Positions 8,785 to 18,096 of a stretch of 64,000 nucleotides of DNA are shown one piece after another. The notes under the pieces are model-generated. The model was not told where the DNA came from. It saw nothing but the letters and a program-made list of their open reading frames with translations, and searched no databases. Both the position numbers and the translations under genes were made by a program. Source of the stretch: Sedimenticola thiotaurini (GTDB lineage: Bacteria > Pseudomonadota > Gammaproteobacteria > Chromatiales > Chromatiaceae); the NCBI RefSeq assembly GCF_001007875.1, contig NZ_CP011412.1, positions 682,001 to 746,000 of the forward strand. The letters run 5' to 3'. Each line of letters begins with the position of its first letter. The stretch's first letter is position 1.

Positions 8785-10135
8785 ACAACTGAAAACAGTG
8801 ACAAATACCCCCGGTTTGGCTGACCTGAGCGCACTGGAGTTGCGGCAGCGTCTTTATGACGGAGCCTTGAGTGCAGTGGAGTTGACCCGCACCTGCCTGC
8901 AACGTATTGCCGATGGCGAAGCGGTAGTGCAGGCCTGGGCGACCCTGGACGAGGCATACGCCTTGAACCAGGCGGAGCGGCTCGATGCCTATCGTCAGAC
9001 CGGGCGGCCGCTCGGGCCGCTGCATGGTCTGCCGGTCGGTATTAAGGATATTATCGATACCCAGGATCTGCCGACCGAGAATGGCTGCCCCCTCGATGCG
9101 GGTCGGCAACCGGAAGATGACGCCTGGCTGGTGGCCCGCTTGCGGGCTGCCGGAGCCGTGATTCCCGGCAAGACCGTAACAACCGAGTGTGCCTATCTGG
9201 CTCCGGCCAAAACATGCAACCCCCATGATCCGGCCCATACCCCGGGCGGCTCTTCCTCCGGCTCGGCAGCGGCAGTTGCCAGCGGTATGGTGCCATTGGC
9301 GATCGGCACTCAGACCGGTGGTTCCGTGATCCGGCCCGCTTCCTACTGTGGCGTGGTGGGCTTCAAACCCACCTTTGGACTGATTCCGCGCAGTGGTGTA
9401 CTGCGTACATCACGCCATCTCGACACGATTGGGACCTTTGGTCGAACCATCGAGGATGCGGCACTGCTGGCCGATGTGCTGGCCGGTCATGACCAGGCTG
9501 ATCCTGACACCCGGCCCGGGCCGGCACCGCGGATACTGGAGACCACACTCACCGATCCGCCGGTGACGCCGCGGCTGGCATTTATCAAGACTCCCGCCTG
9601 GTCCGCTATCGACGCCGATTGCGCGGAAGGTTTTGCGGAACTGGCAGAGGCGTTGGGCGACAACTGTGATGAAGTGGAGTTGCCCACGATCTTCAGAGAG
9701 GGGGCGGCAGCCCATCGACGGATCATGCTGGCGGAGATTGCCCACAACCTGCGGCACTACTATGACCGGGCAGGGGATACTCTTGCCGGGGAGACCCGCC
9801 GGGCGATTGAAGAGGGACGGCAGATCAGTGCAGTGGATTATCTGGCCGCCTGCGATTGGCGCGAACCGCTCTATGCCGGGCTGGGGGAAGTGTTGGATCG
9901 CTATGATGCGATCATTACGCCGGCGACGGCGGGTGAGGCGCCGGCGGGATTGGGCAGTACCGGCAGCGCCGCCTTCAATGTGCTGTGGTCGTTCCTGGGC
10001 GTGCCGGCGATAACGCTGCCACTGCTGAATGGTGCCAACGGGTTACCCATCGGTGTACAGCTGGTGGGTCGACGCCATGCCGACGGACAGCTGTTACGTA
10101 CAGCGCGCTGGTTGGTCAACAGCTTGGGAACCTGA
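8774..10135 (+). CDS. Amidase (amidase-signature family)
   Basis: 453 residues carrying the full amidase-signature catalytic set. Lys91 is in [10 protein letters not shown], the cis-Ser is in [10 protein letters not shown] (residues 158-167) and the nucleophile Ser184 is in [11 protein letters not shown]. The family hydrolyses carboxamides to acid and ammonia; members include GatA, AtzF and enantioselective amidases. With no GatB/GatC nearby, and with overlap of a TRAP permease gene, it is more likely a catabolic amidase acting on the imported compound or its derivative than a tRNA amidotransferase. The substrate is unknown. Confidence 0.88.
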   Translation: MAVEQLKTVTNTPGLADLSALELRQRLYDGALSAVELTRTCLQRIADGEAVVQAWATLDEAYALNQAERLDAYRQTGRPLGPLHGLPVGIKDIIDTQDLPTENGCPLDAGRQPEDDAWLVARLRAAGAVIPGKTVTTECAYLAPAKTCNPHDPAHTPGGSSSGSAAAVASGMVPLAIGTQTGGSVIRPASYCGVVGFKPTFGLIPRSGVLRTSRHLDTIGTFGRTIEDAALLADVLAGHDQADPDTRPGPAPRILETTLTDPPVTPRLAFIKTPAWSAIDADCAEGFAELAEALGDNCDEVELPTIFREGAAAHRRIMLAEIAHNLRHYYDRAGDTLAGETRRAIEEGRQISAVDYLAACDWREPLYAGLGEVLDRYDAIITPATAGEAPAGLGSTGSAAFNVLWSFLGVPAITLPLLNGANGLPIGVQLVGRRHADGQLLRTARWLVNSLGT

Positions 10136-10168
10136 ACATGTCGTCAGGTCTGCAACAGGTCGAGTAAT

Positions 10169-10345
10169 ATGACAGACAAGATTATGGCAATAGTGGCGCT
10201 GGCCACCATGATCGCCTTCCTTGGCGTGGTCGCCTGGTTCGTACCGGATCTCGATCTGATCCTGGTGATCGGGCTGGTCTCCCTGTTGGCGATCTACGAC
10301 TTCTGGCACACGCTGCGAAACGGTGGTAAGAGCGGTAGCAGTTAA
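10169..10345 (+). CDS. Small two-helix membrane protein linked to the TRAP-amidase operon
   Basis: 58 residues starting MTDKIMAIVALATM, with two hydrophobic segments (about residues 5-22 and 27-44) joined by a short FVPDLDL linker. It ends in a basic, Gly/Ser-rich tail (RNGGKSGSS). It lies 33 bp after the amidase on the same strand. Very small membrane proteins of this kind recur beside TRAP-amidase clusters as far as I recall, which suggests an accessory subunit. No function is known to me. Confidence 0.7.
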   Translation: MTDKIMAIVALATMIAFLGVVAWFVPDLDLILVIGLVSLLAIYDFWHTLRNGGKSGSS

Positions 10346-10366
10346 CCAGTAACCCGGCGACAGGCG

Positions 10367-10765
10367 TCATCCACACTTAATGGTCAGGTTGACCGCCTTG
10401 GCCAGGGTATTGGCCACGATACAGCCTCGCTCGGCGATGGTGACCAGCTTTTCCAGCTCCTCCGGGGCGGAGCAGTGAGCGGTTACGGTCATCCGGATAT
10501 CGGTATAGCGGGCCGGACTGTCGGCAAGCTCCCCATCTATCTCGGCTTTGGCATTACTGATCTCAATATCCCGTGCCTTGGCCGCCGCCAGCAGGTTGCT
10601 CATGAAACAGCCACCGAGTCCCATCAGCAGTGTTTGCCCCCCCATGGGGCCTCTGTTCTGTCCGCCCTTGGCCTCGGGGCGATCCATGACGTGCGTATGA
10701 TCACCGGCCTGTCCCCGGGACGATGAGTGATCCAGCTGGTCGACGGTGATGTGGACTGTTGGCAT
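10367..10765 (-). CDS. OsmC family protein
   Basis: 132 residues. It has the OsmC/Ohr-type layout, with a GGQTLLMGLGGCFMSNLLAAAKARD segment carrying one reactive Cys and a second Cys near the C-terminus in AERGCIVANTLAKAV. Such proteins are thiol-dependent peroxidases or stress proteins of the cytoplasm. It lies tail to tail with the small membrane protein gene, and 92 bp separate it from the reductase gene upstream of it on the same strand. Confidence 0.88.
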   Translation of the reverse strand: MPTVHITVDQLDHSSSRGQAGDHTHVMDRPEAKGGQNRGPMGGQTLLMGLGGCFMSNLLAAAKARDIEISNAKAEIDGELADSPARYTDIRMTVTAHCSAPEELEKLVTIAERGCIVANTLAKAVNLTIKCG

Positions 10766-10857
10766 GATTGTGTTCCTCGTAGTAATGGGTCTTCCGGTGA
10801 AAGAAGTATGGCTTATGGTTGGAAACCCGGCGCTACGTCTCCGGGTTTTTATCTGCG

Positions 10858-11730
10858 CTAGGCGACCCTGTGATCCGCCAGCGCCTCCAGGGCATTCACC
10901 AGTGCGGAGTGGTCCAGATCGCCGTTACAGGCGTTGAACAGCTCCTGAGTGGTGGCCGTGTTGGGCAGGCTCAGGCCCAGTTCCCGGGCCCCGGTGAGTG
11001 CAAGATTGAGATCTTTCTGATGCAGGGCGATGCGGAAGCCCGGATCAAAAGTCCGCTTGATCATCCGTTCACCATGCACTTCCAGGATCTTCGAGCCGGC
11101 AAACCCGCCCATCAGTGCCTCCCTGACCCGGGCCGGATCCACCCCGGCTCTGGATGCAAACAGCAGCGCCTCACCCACCGCCTCGATAGTGAGGGCGACC
11201 ACAATCTGGTTGGCTACCTTGCAGGTCTGGCCGGCGCCATTTTCCCCGACTCGGGTGATGTTCTTGCCCATCAGGTCAAACAGTGGCCGGGCCTTTTCGA
11301 ATGCGCTTTCCGGACCGCCCACCATGATAGTCAGCGTGGCCGCCTTGGCGCCCACCTCACCGCCGGATACCGGGGCATCCAGGTAATCACAACCCAGCTC
11401 ATTGATCCGGGTGGCGAAGGTACGGGTTTCGATCGGGGAGATGGAACTCATGTCGATCAGCAGTTTTCCCGGTGACAGTCCCGCAACCACGCCATCCTCT
11501 CCAAACAGCACCCGCTCCACATGGGGTGTATCGGGCACCATGATGATAATAATGTCTGCTTGTGTGGCCACGGCTCTGGCCGAGTCACACTCCACCGCGC
11601 CAGCCTCCAGCAGCGCCTGGGGCAGGGGGGTGCGGTGTCGCACCAGGTAGAGCTGATGTCCTCCCGCCTGCAGATGTTCAGCCATGGGTTTGCCCATGAT
11701 GCCCACTCCGATAAATCCAATCTTGCTCAT
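10858..11730 (-). CDS. 2-hydroxy-3-oxopropionate reductase / 3-hydroxyisobutyrate dehydrogenase (second copy)
   Basis: 290 residues of the beta-hydroxyacid dehydrogenase family. The Rossmann motif is IGFIGVGIMGKP, the substrate loop DAPVSGGEVGA, and the catalytic-Lys segment GQTCKVANQ. It is a paralogue of the gene at 3121-4002; both share ALMGGFA and the C-terminal DLDHSAL motif. Here it sits just downstream of a methylmalonate-semialdehyde dehydrogenase gene on the same strand. The MmsA-MmsB pairing of valine degradation therefore makes 3-hydroxyisobutyrate dehydrogenase a real alternative to GarR. Confidence 0.83.
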   Translation of the reverse strand: MSKIGFIGVGIMGKPMAEHLQAGGHQLYLVRHRTPLPQALLEAGAVECDSARAVATQADIIIIMVPDTPHVERVLFGEDGVVAGLSPGKLLIDMSSISPIETRTFATRINELGCDYLDAPVSGGEVGAKAATLTIMVGGPESAFEKARPLFDLMGKNITRVGENGAGQTCKVANQIVVALTIEAVGEALLFASRAGVDPARVREALMGGFAGSKILEVHGERMIKRTFDPGFRIALHQKDLNLALTGARELGLSLPNTATTQELFNACNGDLDHSALVNALEALADHRVA

Positions 11731-11777
11731 ATTGGCCTCTGCCTCCTTGGTAATTGCTTTTGTGGTTTTCCTGCCGG

Positions 11778-13274
11778 CTACATGGTCGGCATATGAAAGT
11801 CAGCCCCGGCCCGGATGCCTTCAGGCCAGCGTGTGGTGATGGTCTTCAATCGGGTATAGAAGCGGATCCCCTCCATACCGTGCACATGGACGTCGCCGAA
11901 CAGAGAGCGTTTCCAGCCGCCGAAGCTGTGGAACGCCATGGGGACCGGAATCGGTACGTTGATACCTACCATGCCCACCTGTACCCGGGCGGCGTAGGTA
12001 CGGGCGGTATCGCCATCCCGGGTAAAGATGGCTGTCCCGTTACCCAGTTCGTGCGCATTGACCAGGCGAAGCGCGGCGGCGAAATCCGCCACCCGTACCA
12101 CGCAAAGCACCGGTCCGAAGATCTCCTCCTGGTAGATTCGCATCGCCGGCGATACCCGGTCGAACAGGCAGCCCCCCAGGAAGTAACCGTTATCATGACC
12201 GGGGATAGTCAGGTTACGGCCATCCACCAGCAGCTCTGCCCCCTCTTGAACGCCCAGGTCCACGTAATCCCGGACGCGCTTCCGATGCTCGGCGGTGACC
12301 AGCGGTCCCATCTCAGCCTCGGGGTCGCTACCGGGGCCTACCTTGAGCTCCCTGAGCCGGGGCACCAGCCGTTTAATCAGGGCGTCGGCTGTGGTATCGC
12401 CCACCGTCACGGCCACGGAGATCGCCATGCAGCGTTCACCGGCGGAACCGTAGGCGGCCCCTATCAGTGCATCTGCCGCCTGATCCATGTCCGCATCCGG
12501 CATCACCACCATGTGATTCTTGGCACCACCCAGGGCCTGGACCCGTTTGCCGTGGCTGGAAGCGGTCTGGTAGACCCGCTCAGCAACCGGTGTGGAGCCG
12601 ACGAAACTGACGGCCGCTACTTCGGCATGGGTGAGCAGGGCGTCGACTGTTTCCCGGTCGCCGTTCAATACATTCATGACACCATCCGGCAGACCGGCTT
12701 CGCTAAGCAGTTGCGCCAGTCGCAGGGCAGTGGAGGGGACTTTTTCGGAACTCTTCAGAATAAAGGTGTTGCCACAGGCAATCGCCAGCGGAAACATCCA
12801 CATCGGCACCATGGCGGGAAAATTGAATGGCGTGATACCGACACAGACCCCCAGCGGTTGGCGCATTGAGTGGCTGTCCACCTGGGTGCCGACATTTTCC
12901 GAGAAATCCCCTTTCAACAAGTGAGGCGCGCCACAGGCAAACTCCACCACCTCGATGCCCCGGATCACCGAACCCCGGGCGTCGCTAAGCACTTTGCCGT
13001 GCTCGACGGAGACCAGTTCCGCCAGTTCATCCAGGTGTCGGTCGAGCAGAGCCTTGAATCTGAACAGCACGCGGGCACGTTGCAGGGGCGGGGTGTCTCG
13101 CCAATCGTCAAATGCTGCCCGGGCCGCTTCCACTGTCCGGGCCACTTCGTGGGGTGATGCCAACGGCACCCGGGCCCTGAGTTCCCCGCTGGCGGGGTTA
13201 AAAACATCGCCATAACGACCGCTCTCCCCCTCAATCGCCTGTCCGTCTATATAGTGTCGTAGAGTCTGTACCAT
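11778..13274 (-). CDS. mmsA: CoA-acylating methylmalonate-semialdehyde dehydrogenase
   Basis: 498 residues, the full length of the MmsA/IolA branch of aldehyde dehydrogenases. Typical segments are [51 protein letters not shown] and the catalytic-Cys motif [11 protein letters not shown]. The enzyme converts methylmalonate semialdehyde (or malonate semialdehyde) to propionyl-CoA (or acetyl-CoA) with NAD and CoA. It probably forms an operon with the reductase gene 47 bp downstream. Valine, beta-alanine or myo-inositol-type catabolism would all fit. Confidence 0.92.
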   Translation of the reverse strand: MVQTLRHYIDGQAIEGESGRYGDVFNPASGELRARVPLASPHEVARTVEAARAAFDDWRDTPPLQRARVLFRFKALLDRHLDELAELVSVEHGKVLSDARGSVIRGIEVVEFACGAPHLLKGDFSENVGTQVDSHSMRQPLGVCVGITPFNFPAMVPMWMFPLAIACGNTFILKSSEKVPSTALRLAQLLSEAGLPDGVMNVLNGDRETVDALLTHAEVAAVSFVGSTPVAERVYQTASSHGKRVQALGGAKNHMVVMPDADMDQAADALIGAAYGSAGERCMAISVAVTVGDTTADALIKRLVPRLRELKVGPGSDPEAEMGPLVTAEHRKRVRDYVDLGVQEGAELLVDGRNLTIPGHDNGYFLGGCLFDRVSPAMRIYQEEIFGPVLCVVRVADFAAALRLVNAHELGNGTAIFTRDGDTARTYAARVQVGMVGINVPIPVPMAFHSFGGWKRSLFGDVHVHGMEGIRFYTRLKTITTRWPEGIRAGADFHMPTM

Positions 13275-13968
13275 ATGTCTGTTCCCGAAAAAGTTGCCGA
13301 CGCTACTGTTAAGTTAGACCAAAAATCCGGCTCTGTTGATCTGGGTCAGGAAATGTGTCGCAGGCCCTCTCGGGCCACCGGGTTATCCGCAGCAACCTTA
13401 TGCCCCCTTTCGGCACGGCCGGGGTGGTGTTGATGGGCTGCCTGATGACCTGGTTTGGTGATCGCAAAATCGGCAAATACATTGATATTTAAAGAAAAAT
13501 AACAGAAGCCGGATTGGTCTGTGGAGGCAGGCTGGCCCCGGTATGGTTATCCGATATGAAATGCTGTTTCGTTCACCGGACTGGAACCGTTTTATCGCCT
13601 ACGTACAAACCGAAACAGGTTACGTAGTTGTTCGAATTATGTGGTTACAGCGAACGCCTGATAATGCCCATGGAAAGAGCACAACCGCGTCACAGGAGTC
13701 ATCATTGACATGGGGGATCGTTCACTACATTCGCGCTTGAACAGGGTGGCAGTCTGGTCATCCCGGATAGCGGATTTCCCGGTCGGGAGCAGTGGTGGAA
13801 GTCATGGTCCGGCCCGGCAAAATGGTGTGTATCCGTCGCTCTGCTCAATGGAGTTCACAACATTTAAAAGGTCTTGTTTAACAGGACTTTTTTGATTTCT
13901 AGGGAAATGATCATTCTTTAGTTGATAGTTGTTGAATGTAACCGTTCTGACAATTTGGGAGAAAAGCA
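13275..13968. other. 694-bp intergenic region between mmsA and the eut operon
   Basis: No protein gene of recognisable family is seen. A 30-codon frame at 13400-13492, ending in TWFGDRKIGKYIDI, looks like it could be the C-terminal scrap of a lost membrane protein, but it has no homologue I recognise. Short frames at 13543-13740 and 13710-13895 show no family features. A strong terminator-like hairpin lies at 13866-13893. No cobalamin-riboswitch core and no EutR-type operator could be identified. Confidence 0.55.
13866..13893 (+). terminator. Terminator-like hairpin about 75 bp upstream of eutS (possible attenuator)
   Basis: The hairpin runs AAAAG-GTCTTG, a 5-base loop, then CAGGAC-TTTTTT (one G-U pair). 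It is a good rho-independent terminator form pointing toward the eut operon. With no upstream gene on this strand, it may end a leader RNA and so control entry into eut. In Firmicutes, eut leaders are controlled by EutV antitermination at such sites, but no EutV/EutW gene is in the window. Confidence 0.6.
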
Positions 13969-14331
13969 GTGAGCCACCTTGGCCATGATGATTCGACCGA
14001 TATTGAACGAATTATCCAGGAGTATGTACCTGGCAAGCAGGTTACATTGGCTCATCTGCTGGCCAACCCCACCGAAGAACTCTGCCACAAGGTTGGCGTG
14101 GATCACGCTGAAGCCATCGGTATCCTTACTCTCACACCAGGTGAGACCGCGATTATCGCAGGCGATGTGGCGACCAAGTTTGCATCTGTAGAGATTGGCT
14201 TTCTGGACCGGTTTTCCGGCGCACTGGTTGTGACCGGAAGTATAGGGGCAGTGGAAGAGTCCCTGAGTGCTGTACTGACCACACTGGAAACGGTCATGGG
14301 GTTTAGCGTATGTGCAGCGACACGCACCTAG
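13969..14331 (+). CDS. eutS: Ethanolamine microcompartment shell protein EutS (BMC-H, circularly permuted)
   Basis: 120 residues from a GTG start preceded by GGGAG. After a short N-terminal extension the chain follows enteric EutS closely: [26 protein letters not shown], then [19 protein letters not shown] and [14 protein letters not shown]. EutS forms a bent hexamer in the shell of the ethanolamine compartment. It is the first gene of the operon, as in E. coli and Salmonella. Its end overlaps the next gene by 22 bp. The 8-10 residues added at the N-terminus are the only difference of note. Confidence 0.95.
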   Translation: MSHLGHDDSTDIERIIQEYVPGKQVTLAHLLANPTEELCHKVGVDHAEAIGILTLTPGETAIIAGDVATKFASVEIGFLDRFSGALVVTGSIGAVEESLSAVLTTLETVMGFSVCAATRT

Positions 14332-14834
14332 GGTCTGACAAGTTGCCCACCGATTTTGCCCTGGTGGGTGAAGTCGATTGTGGTAAGACCGCCCTGATGA
14401 ACGCCCTGTTGCAGAACCACGACGAGGTTCGGAAGACCCAGTCGGCGATTTTTCATGGTCAGAATGTCATCGACACGCCGGGAGAGTTTACCGAGGTTCA
14501 CGCCTATTACGGTGCGCTGCTTTCGACGGTGCTGGAAGTGAACACCATCGTCTATCTCCAACCTGCCAACAGCGCCATCTTCTCCATGCCTGCCGGTTTG
14601 TTGCAGGTCTATCCGAACAAGCGAGTGATCGGTGTCATCAGTAAGGTTGATCTGCCGGATGCGGATGTCGAGAGAGCGCGTGGGATTCTGCGGGAAAACA
14701 GAGTTCCGGAACCCTACTTTGAAACGTCAACTGTCACGGGTGCCGGTGTGGCGGAGCTGCGGGCCTACCTGGCAGATCTGCGGAAGGGGCCGTTGGGAAC
14801 CGCTCCCCCAAAGTATCGATTCAAGGCGGCGTGA
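14310..14834 (+). CDS. eutP: EutP/PduV family GTPase
   Basis: 174 residues of a small Ras-like GTPase. The P-loop is GEVDCGKT (residues 20-27), switch II is DTPGEF and the guanine-specificity motif is SKVD. EutP proteins belong to ethanolamine loci; a Salmonella EutP was reported to have acetate kinase activity, while PduV associates with compartments. The start overlaps eutS by 22 bp. An alternative later start near residue 12 (LPTDFALVG) would lack an ATG, so the ATG at 14310 is kept. Confidence 0.9.
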   Translation: MCSDTHLGSDKLPTDFALVGEVDCGKTALMNALLQNHDEVRKTQSAIFHGQNVIDTPGEFTEVHAYYGALLSTVLEVNTIVYLQPANSAIFSMPAGLLQVYPNKRVIGVISKVDLPDADVERARGILRENRVPEPYFETSTVTGAGVAELRAYLADLRKGPLGTAPPKYRFKAA

Positions 14835-14879
14835 ATGAACGTCAAACGACAACACAAGTAGCGATAAAAGGTATAGCTC

Positions 14880-15545
14880 ATGAAAACGCTGATAACCGCC
14901 GAGGATATAAGAAAACTCCATCGCGACGGCGGAGTTAAACTCGATTTCGCCATGCAGTCCATGATTATCACGCCTGAAGCGCGTGATGTGGCGAGTAAAT
15001 TGGGTATCAGTATCGTGGATACCCCGCAGACCGATGGCATCTCTGCCAAAGATCCCAAACAGGCAATACGTGAAGCTGTGGAGGCCAGGCTGCCTGCCGG
15101 AAAATGTGATCCCGCACTGCTTGAGCAGCTGGTGAACAAGGCGTTGCGGGAGTTGGCGCAGGGGGCGATTGGCCCCTATTGCGAACGGGATGTATCGGAT
15201 AGCGGCATTGTGCTGGTAAAGGGTGGTTCAGTCAGGTTCGGCCGCTTTGATGGGGCGCCGGGCAAGAATATCGGCCTGACCGATGTGATCGGCAGTGAAG
15301 ATGGCAGTTCCATTGGCGCCGGGTTCATGCAGTGGGAGAACTCCAGTTTTCCCTGGACATTGAATTATGACGAGATAGACGTGGTGCTGGAGGGAGAGTT
15401 GCACATCACCTGTGGAGGTAAAACCTCCATCGGTAAGCCGGGTGATGTGTTCTTTATTCCCAAAGGCTCGTCCATCGAGTTCGGCACACCCAGCAAGGTG
15501 CGTTTTGTTTACATCTCCTATCCGGCTGACTGGTCGGATGCCTAG
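14880..15545 (+). CDS. eutQ: Ethanolamine utilization protein EutQ (cupin)
   Basis: 221 residues. The N-terminal third starts MKTLITAEDIRKLHRDGG and contains an alpha-helical region like that which targets EutQ to compartments. The C-terminal cupin domain (from about residue 115) carries YDEIDVVLEGELHITCGGK and GDVFFIPKGSSIEF. Salmonella EutQ was reported to act as an acetate kinase. That would supply the step after EutD, for which no ackA homologue is present in this operon. Confidence 0.92.
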   Translation: MKTLITAEDIRKLHRDGGVKLDFAMQSMIITPEARDVASKLGISIVDTPQTDGISAKDPKQAIREAVEARLPAGKCDPALLEQLVNKALRELAQGAIGPYCERDVSDSGIVLVKGGSVRFGRFDGAPGKNIGLTDVIGSEDGSSIGAGFMQWENSSFPWTLNYDEIDVVLEGELHITCGGKTSIGKPGDVFFIPKGSSIEFGTPSKVRFVYISYPADWSDA

Positions 15546-15559
15546 GGACCGATACGATC

Positions 15560-16384
15560 ATGCCTAAGTTCATCACAGAATCCTGGTTGCGAGACAAGTT
15601 CGGGTTAACCCACGGCAGCGAAATTCATCTGCCCGCCGGTTCCAACCTGACCCCGTCGGCTGCCCAGTTACTGGCTGAACGGAAGATTCGCATCCGCTAC
15701 CTGGACGAGGCAGGCCGGGTGTACCTGGATAAGAACAAGCAGGACAGGGGTGAGCAACTGGTACAGGTGCATCCCCTCACCGGGGGTAATCATCGCCCGG
15801 CAAACAGCTGTGCCGTCTGTAACAGCCATGTGGATAAGAAGGGTGAGCTGCTGACCCTGCTGGATTGTGATCGGCTGGTGCCGAAGACCCATCCCAGGAT
15901 CAGTCTGCGCGGCAAACTCGATACCCTGATCGCCCAAACCATCGATGTTCAGACCCGGTTTGATCCCGAGCACAAATACCCGCTGCTGCACAAGCTGCTG
16001 GCGGATCTGCGCTCCTACATGGGAGATGTGCTGCGAAGTGAAGTGACCGGAGAGCAGCTCCAGCCGTTGCAGATGGGATCGCTGGATGAAGAGGCCCTAC
16101 ATCAGGTCTCCCATCAGCCACTCAAATTCCTGGGGCATGATCATCTGCTTCCCGACGCCTCCTATGGCGCCAATGCGGCCATGTTGAATCTTTTACGGGC
16201 CCTGTCACGGGAAGTTGAGCTGGAAGCGTGCAGGGTCTATGTGACCGACGAATTCACCCTCTCCAGGGAGGATATCGTACAGGGCCTGAATCGACTCAGT
16301 AGTGCGCTCTACGTACTGTCCATAATGACCGTGGTCAGTGAGTCTGGAGCGGTTGATAAGGTGGAAAAGGTGGTGGCCGTATGA
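15560..16384 (+). CDS. eutT: Corrinoid adenosyltransferase EutT
   Basis: 274 residues, the normal EutT length. The N-terminus KFITESWLRDKFGL and the ATP-site region are typical. A metal-binding CAVCNSH motif near residue 85 corresponds to the ferrous-ion cysteine motif of Salmonella EutT. The enzyme makes adenosylcobalamin from cob(II)alamin and ATP for ethanolamine ammonia-lyase. Its stop overlaps the eutD start in ATGA. NrdJ, encoded at 40-43 kb, would need the same cofactor. Confidence 0.93.
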   Translation: MPKFITESWLRDKFGLTHGSEIHLPAGSNLTPSAAQLLAERKIRIRYLDEAGRVYLDKNKQDRGEQLVQVHPLTGGNHRPANSCAVCNSHVDKKGELLTLLDCDRLVPKTHPRISLRGKLDTLIAQTIDVQTRFDPEHKYPLLHKLLADLRSYMGDVLRSEVTGEQLQPLQMGSLDEEALHQVSHQPLKFLGHDHLLPDASYGANAAMLNLLRALSREVELEACRVYVTDEFTLSREDIVQGLNRLSSALYVLSIMTVVSESGAVDKVEKVVAV

Positions 16385-17361
16385 AACTGCTGGAACAGTG
16401 CCGCGCCAATTGCAGAAAAAATCCGCAAAGGATCGTGTTTCCCGATGCGCTTGATATCCGTTTACTGCATGCAGCAAACAAATTGCAGAGCGAGGGACTG
16501 GCCCAGCCGATACTGATCGGCAATCCGTTCGAGTTGCGGGATTACGCCTCGCGCCGGGGTGCATCGATGCCCTGTTTCAGCATTGCTTATCCGGATCAAT
16601 CGACCCTGTTCGAACAGTATGTAGACACCTATATGGGGCTCGGCGACAAAGAGATGAGTCGTGATGATGCCCGTCAGGCGATGCGAAACCCGCTCAATTA
16701 TGGCGCCATGATGGTGCGCAACGGCCAGGCCGATATCTGTATCGCCGGCAATCTCTCCACCACCGGTGAAGTGTTACGCACCGCATTGAAGGTAATTGGC
16801 GTTGCCGAGCAGCACCGTACCGTCTCGTCGTTCTTTTTGATGACGTCTGCAGATGGCAGTGATGTACGCCTGTTCGCCGATGCCGGTGTGGTACCCACCC
16901 CGACAGTGGAACAGCTGGCGGAGATCGCCATGGATGCGGCAGAAAACTTTGAAAAACTGACGGGTGATACCGCCCGGGTGGCGATGTTGTCATTCTCCAC
17001 CAAGGGGAGTTCGGATCACCCATCGGCACGGCGGGTTCGGGAGGCGTTTGAACTGGTTCATCGCAAAGCGCCTGATCTCATTGTCGATGGTGAGCTTCAG
17101 TTTGATGCGGCGGTTGTACCGGAAGTGGCCGCACGAAAAACACCGGATAGCCCGTTACAGGGGAATTCGAATGTAATGATATTTCCATCGTTGGATGCGG
17201 GAAATATCGCCTACAAGGTGGCCCAGCGATTGGGTCATTACCAGGCTCTTGGCCCTTTTTTGGAGGGGTTAAGGAAACCCATGCACGATCTGTCCAGGGG
17301 GTGCAGTGTTGATGACATTGTGGACCTGGCGGTCCTGGCATCGTGCCTGGCTACACGTTAA
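16381..17361 (+). CDS. eutD: Phosphate acetyltransferase EutD
   Basis: 326 residues matching the compact PTA_PTB fold of EutD (not the long Pta with a DRTGG domain). Signature stretches are [19 protein letters not shown] at the N-terminus, [24 protein letters not shown] in the middle, and [19 protein letters not shown] with [16 protein letters not shown] near the end. It converts acetyl-CoA and phosphate to acetyl phosphate, recycling CoA inside the compartment. It is translationally coupled to eutT by a 4-bp overlap. Confidence 0.95.
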   Translation: MKLLEQCRANCRKNPQRIVFPDALDIRLLHAANKLQSEGLAQPILIGNPFELRDYASRRGASMPCFSIAYPDQSTLFEQYVDTYMGLGDKEMSRDDARQAMRNPLNYGAMMVRNGQADICIAGNLSTTGEVLRTALKVIGVAEQHRTVSSFFLMTSADGSDVRLFADAGVVPTPTVEQLAEIAMDAAENFEKLTGDTARVAMLSFSTKGSSDHPSARRVREAFELVHRKAPDLIVDGELQFDAAVVPEVAARKTPDSPLQGNSNVMIFPSLDAGNIAYKVAQRLGHYQALGPFLEGLRKPMHDLSRGCSVDDIVDLAVLASCLATR

Positions 17362-17387
17362 ACGACGTTCTAGAGAGGGAAATAATC

Positions 17388-17687
17388 ATGAATGAAGCAC
17401 TCGGTATTATCGAAACCAAAGGGTTAACCGCATTGATTGAGGCATCAGATGCCATGGTCAAAGCCGCCCGGGTTGAACTGGTTGGTTACAAGCAGATCGG
17501 TAGTGGCTTGGTAACCGCGCTGGTTCGGGGTGATGTGGCGGCATGTAAGGCGGCAACAGACGCCGGCGCAGCAGCGGCTCAGCGTCTGGGTGAACTGGTC
17601 GCCGTACATGTGATACCGCGTCCCCATGATGATCTGGAATCGATTTTCCCGATCACCAGCACCGGTAAGTTATCCGGGGACAATTAA
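17388..17687 (+). CDS. eutM: Microcompartment shell protein EutM (BMC-H), copy 1
   Basis: 99 residues from the ATG at 17388 (preceded by GAGAGGGA). An upstream in-frame start at 17343 would add 15 unlikely residues. It is the canonical hexagon-forming BMC-H fold, [29 protein letters not shown], with [18 protein letters not shown]. It is the main flat-facet protein of ethanolamine compartments. A very similar gene follows after 41 bp, a tandem duplication not present in the E. coli operon. Confidence 0.95.
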   Translation: MNEALGIIETKGLTALIEASDAMVKAARVELVGYKQIGSGLVTALVRGDVAACKAATDAGAAAAQRLGELVAVHVIPRPHDDLESIFPITSTGKLSGDN

Positions 17688-17728
17688 CGGTTCTTTGTCT
17701 TAACAACATCCGTAAAGAGGATTACATC

Positions 17729-18049
17729 ATGATGGAAGCATTGGGCATTCTTGAAACAAAAGGACTGACCGCATTGATTGAGGGATCGGATGCCATGGTC
17801 AAGGCAGCGCGAGTGGAACTGGTCGGTTATCAACAGATCGGTCACGGTTATGTGACGGCCCTGGTGCGCGGCGATGTGGCGGCCTGCAAGGCGGCGACTG
17901 ATGCCGGAGCAGCGGCGGCGCAGCGACTGGGTGAACTGATCGCTGTTCATGTGATTCCGAGACCGCATGCGGATCTGGAGAAAATATTCCCCATTACCCC
18001 GGTAGCTCCGGCAGCCAAAAAACCAGCACCGAAGAAGACTGCGGGTTAA
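17729..18049 (+). CDS. Microcompartment shell protein EutM-like (BMC-H), copy 2 with basic tail
   Basis: 106 residues, nearly identical to the preceding EutM over the BMC-H domain ([19 protein letters not shown] onward; pore-side [15 protein letters not shown] conserved). It differs mainly by a C-terminal extension rich in Ala, Pro and Lys ([12 protein letters not shown]). The tail would project from the hexamer and could contact nucleic acid, cargo or the other facet. Because the duplicates are tandem and highly alike, a recent duplication is likely. They probably form mixed or parallel hexamers. Confidence 0.93.
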   Translation: MMEALGILETKGLTALIEGSDAMVKAARVELVGYQQIGHGYVTALVRGDVAACKAATDAGAAAAQRLGELIAVHVIPRPHADLEKIFPITPVAPAAKKPAPKKTAG

Positions 18050-18096
18050 AGGCAGGCCGTGTCGGGCTGAGGAACAACCAAATGGATGACTGAAAC

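Noticed and set aside
13400-13492. 30-codon frame ending TWFGDRKIGKYIDI as a gene
   Set aside because: It may be a remnant of a membrane protein, but no start signal or homologue could be supported.
13543-13895. Two short frames upstream of eutS as possible leader peptides
   Set aside because: No good ribosome sites, codon use unlike neighbours and no recognisable motif.
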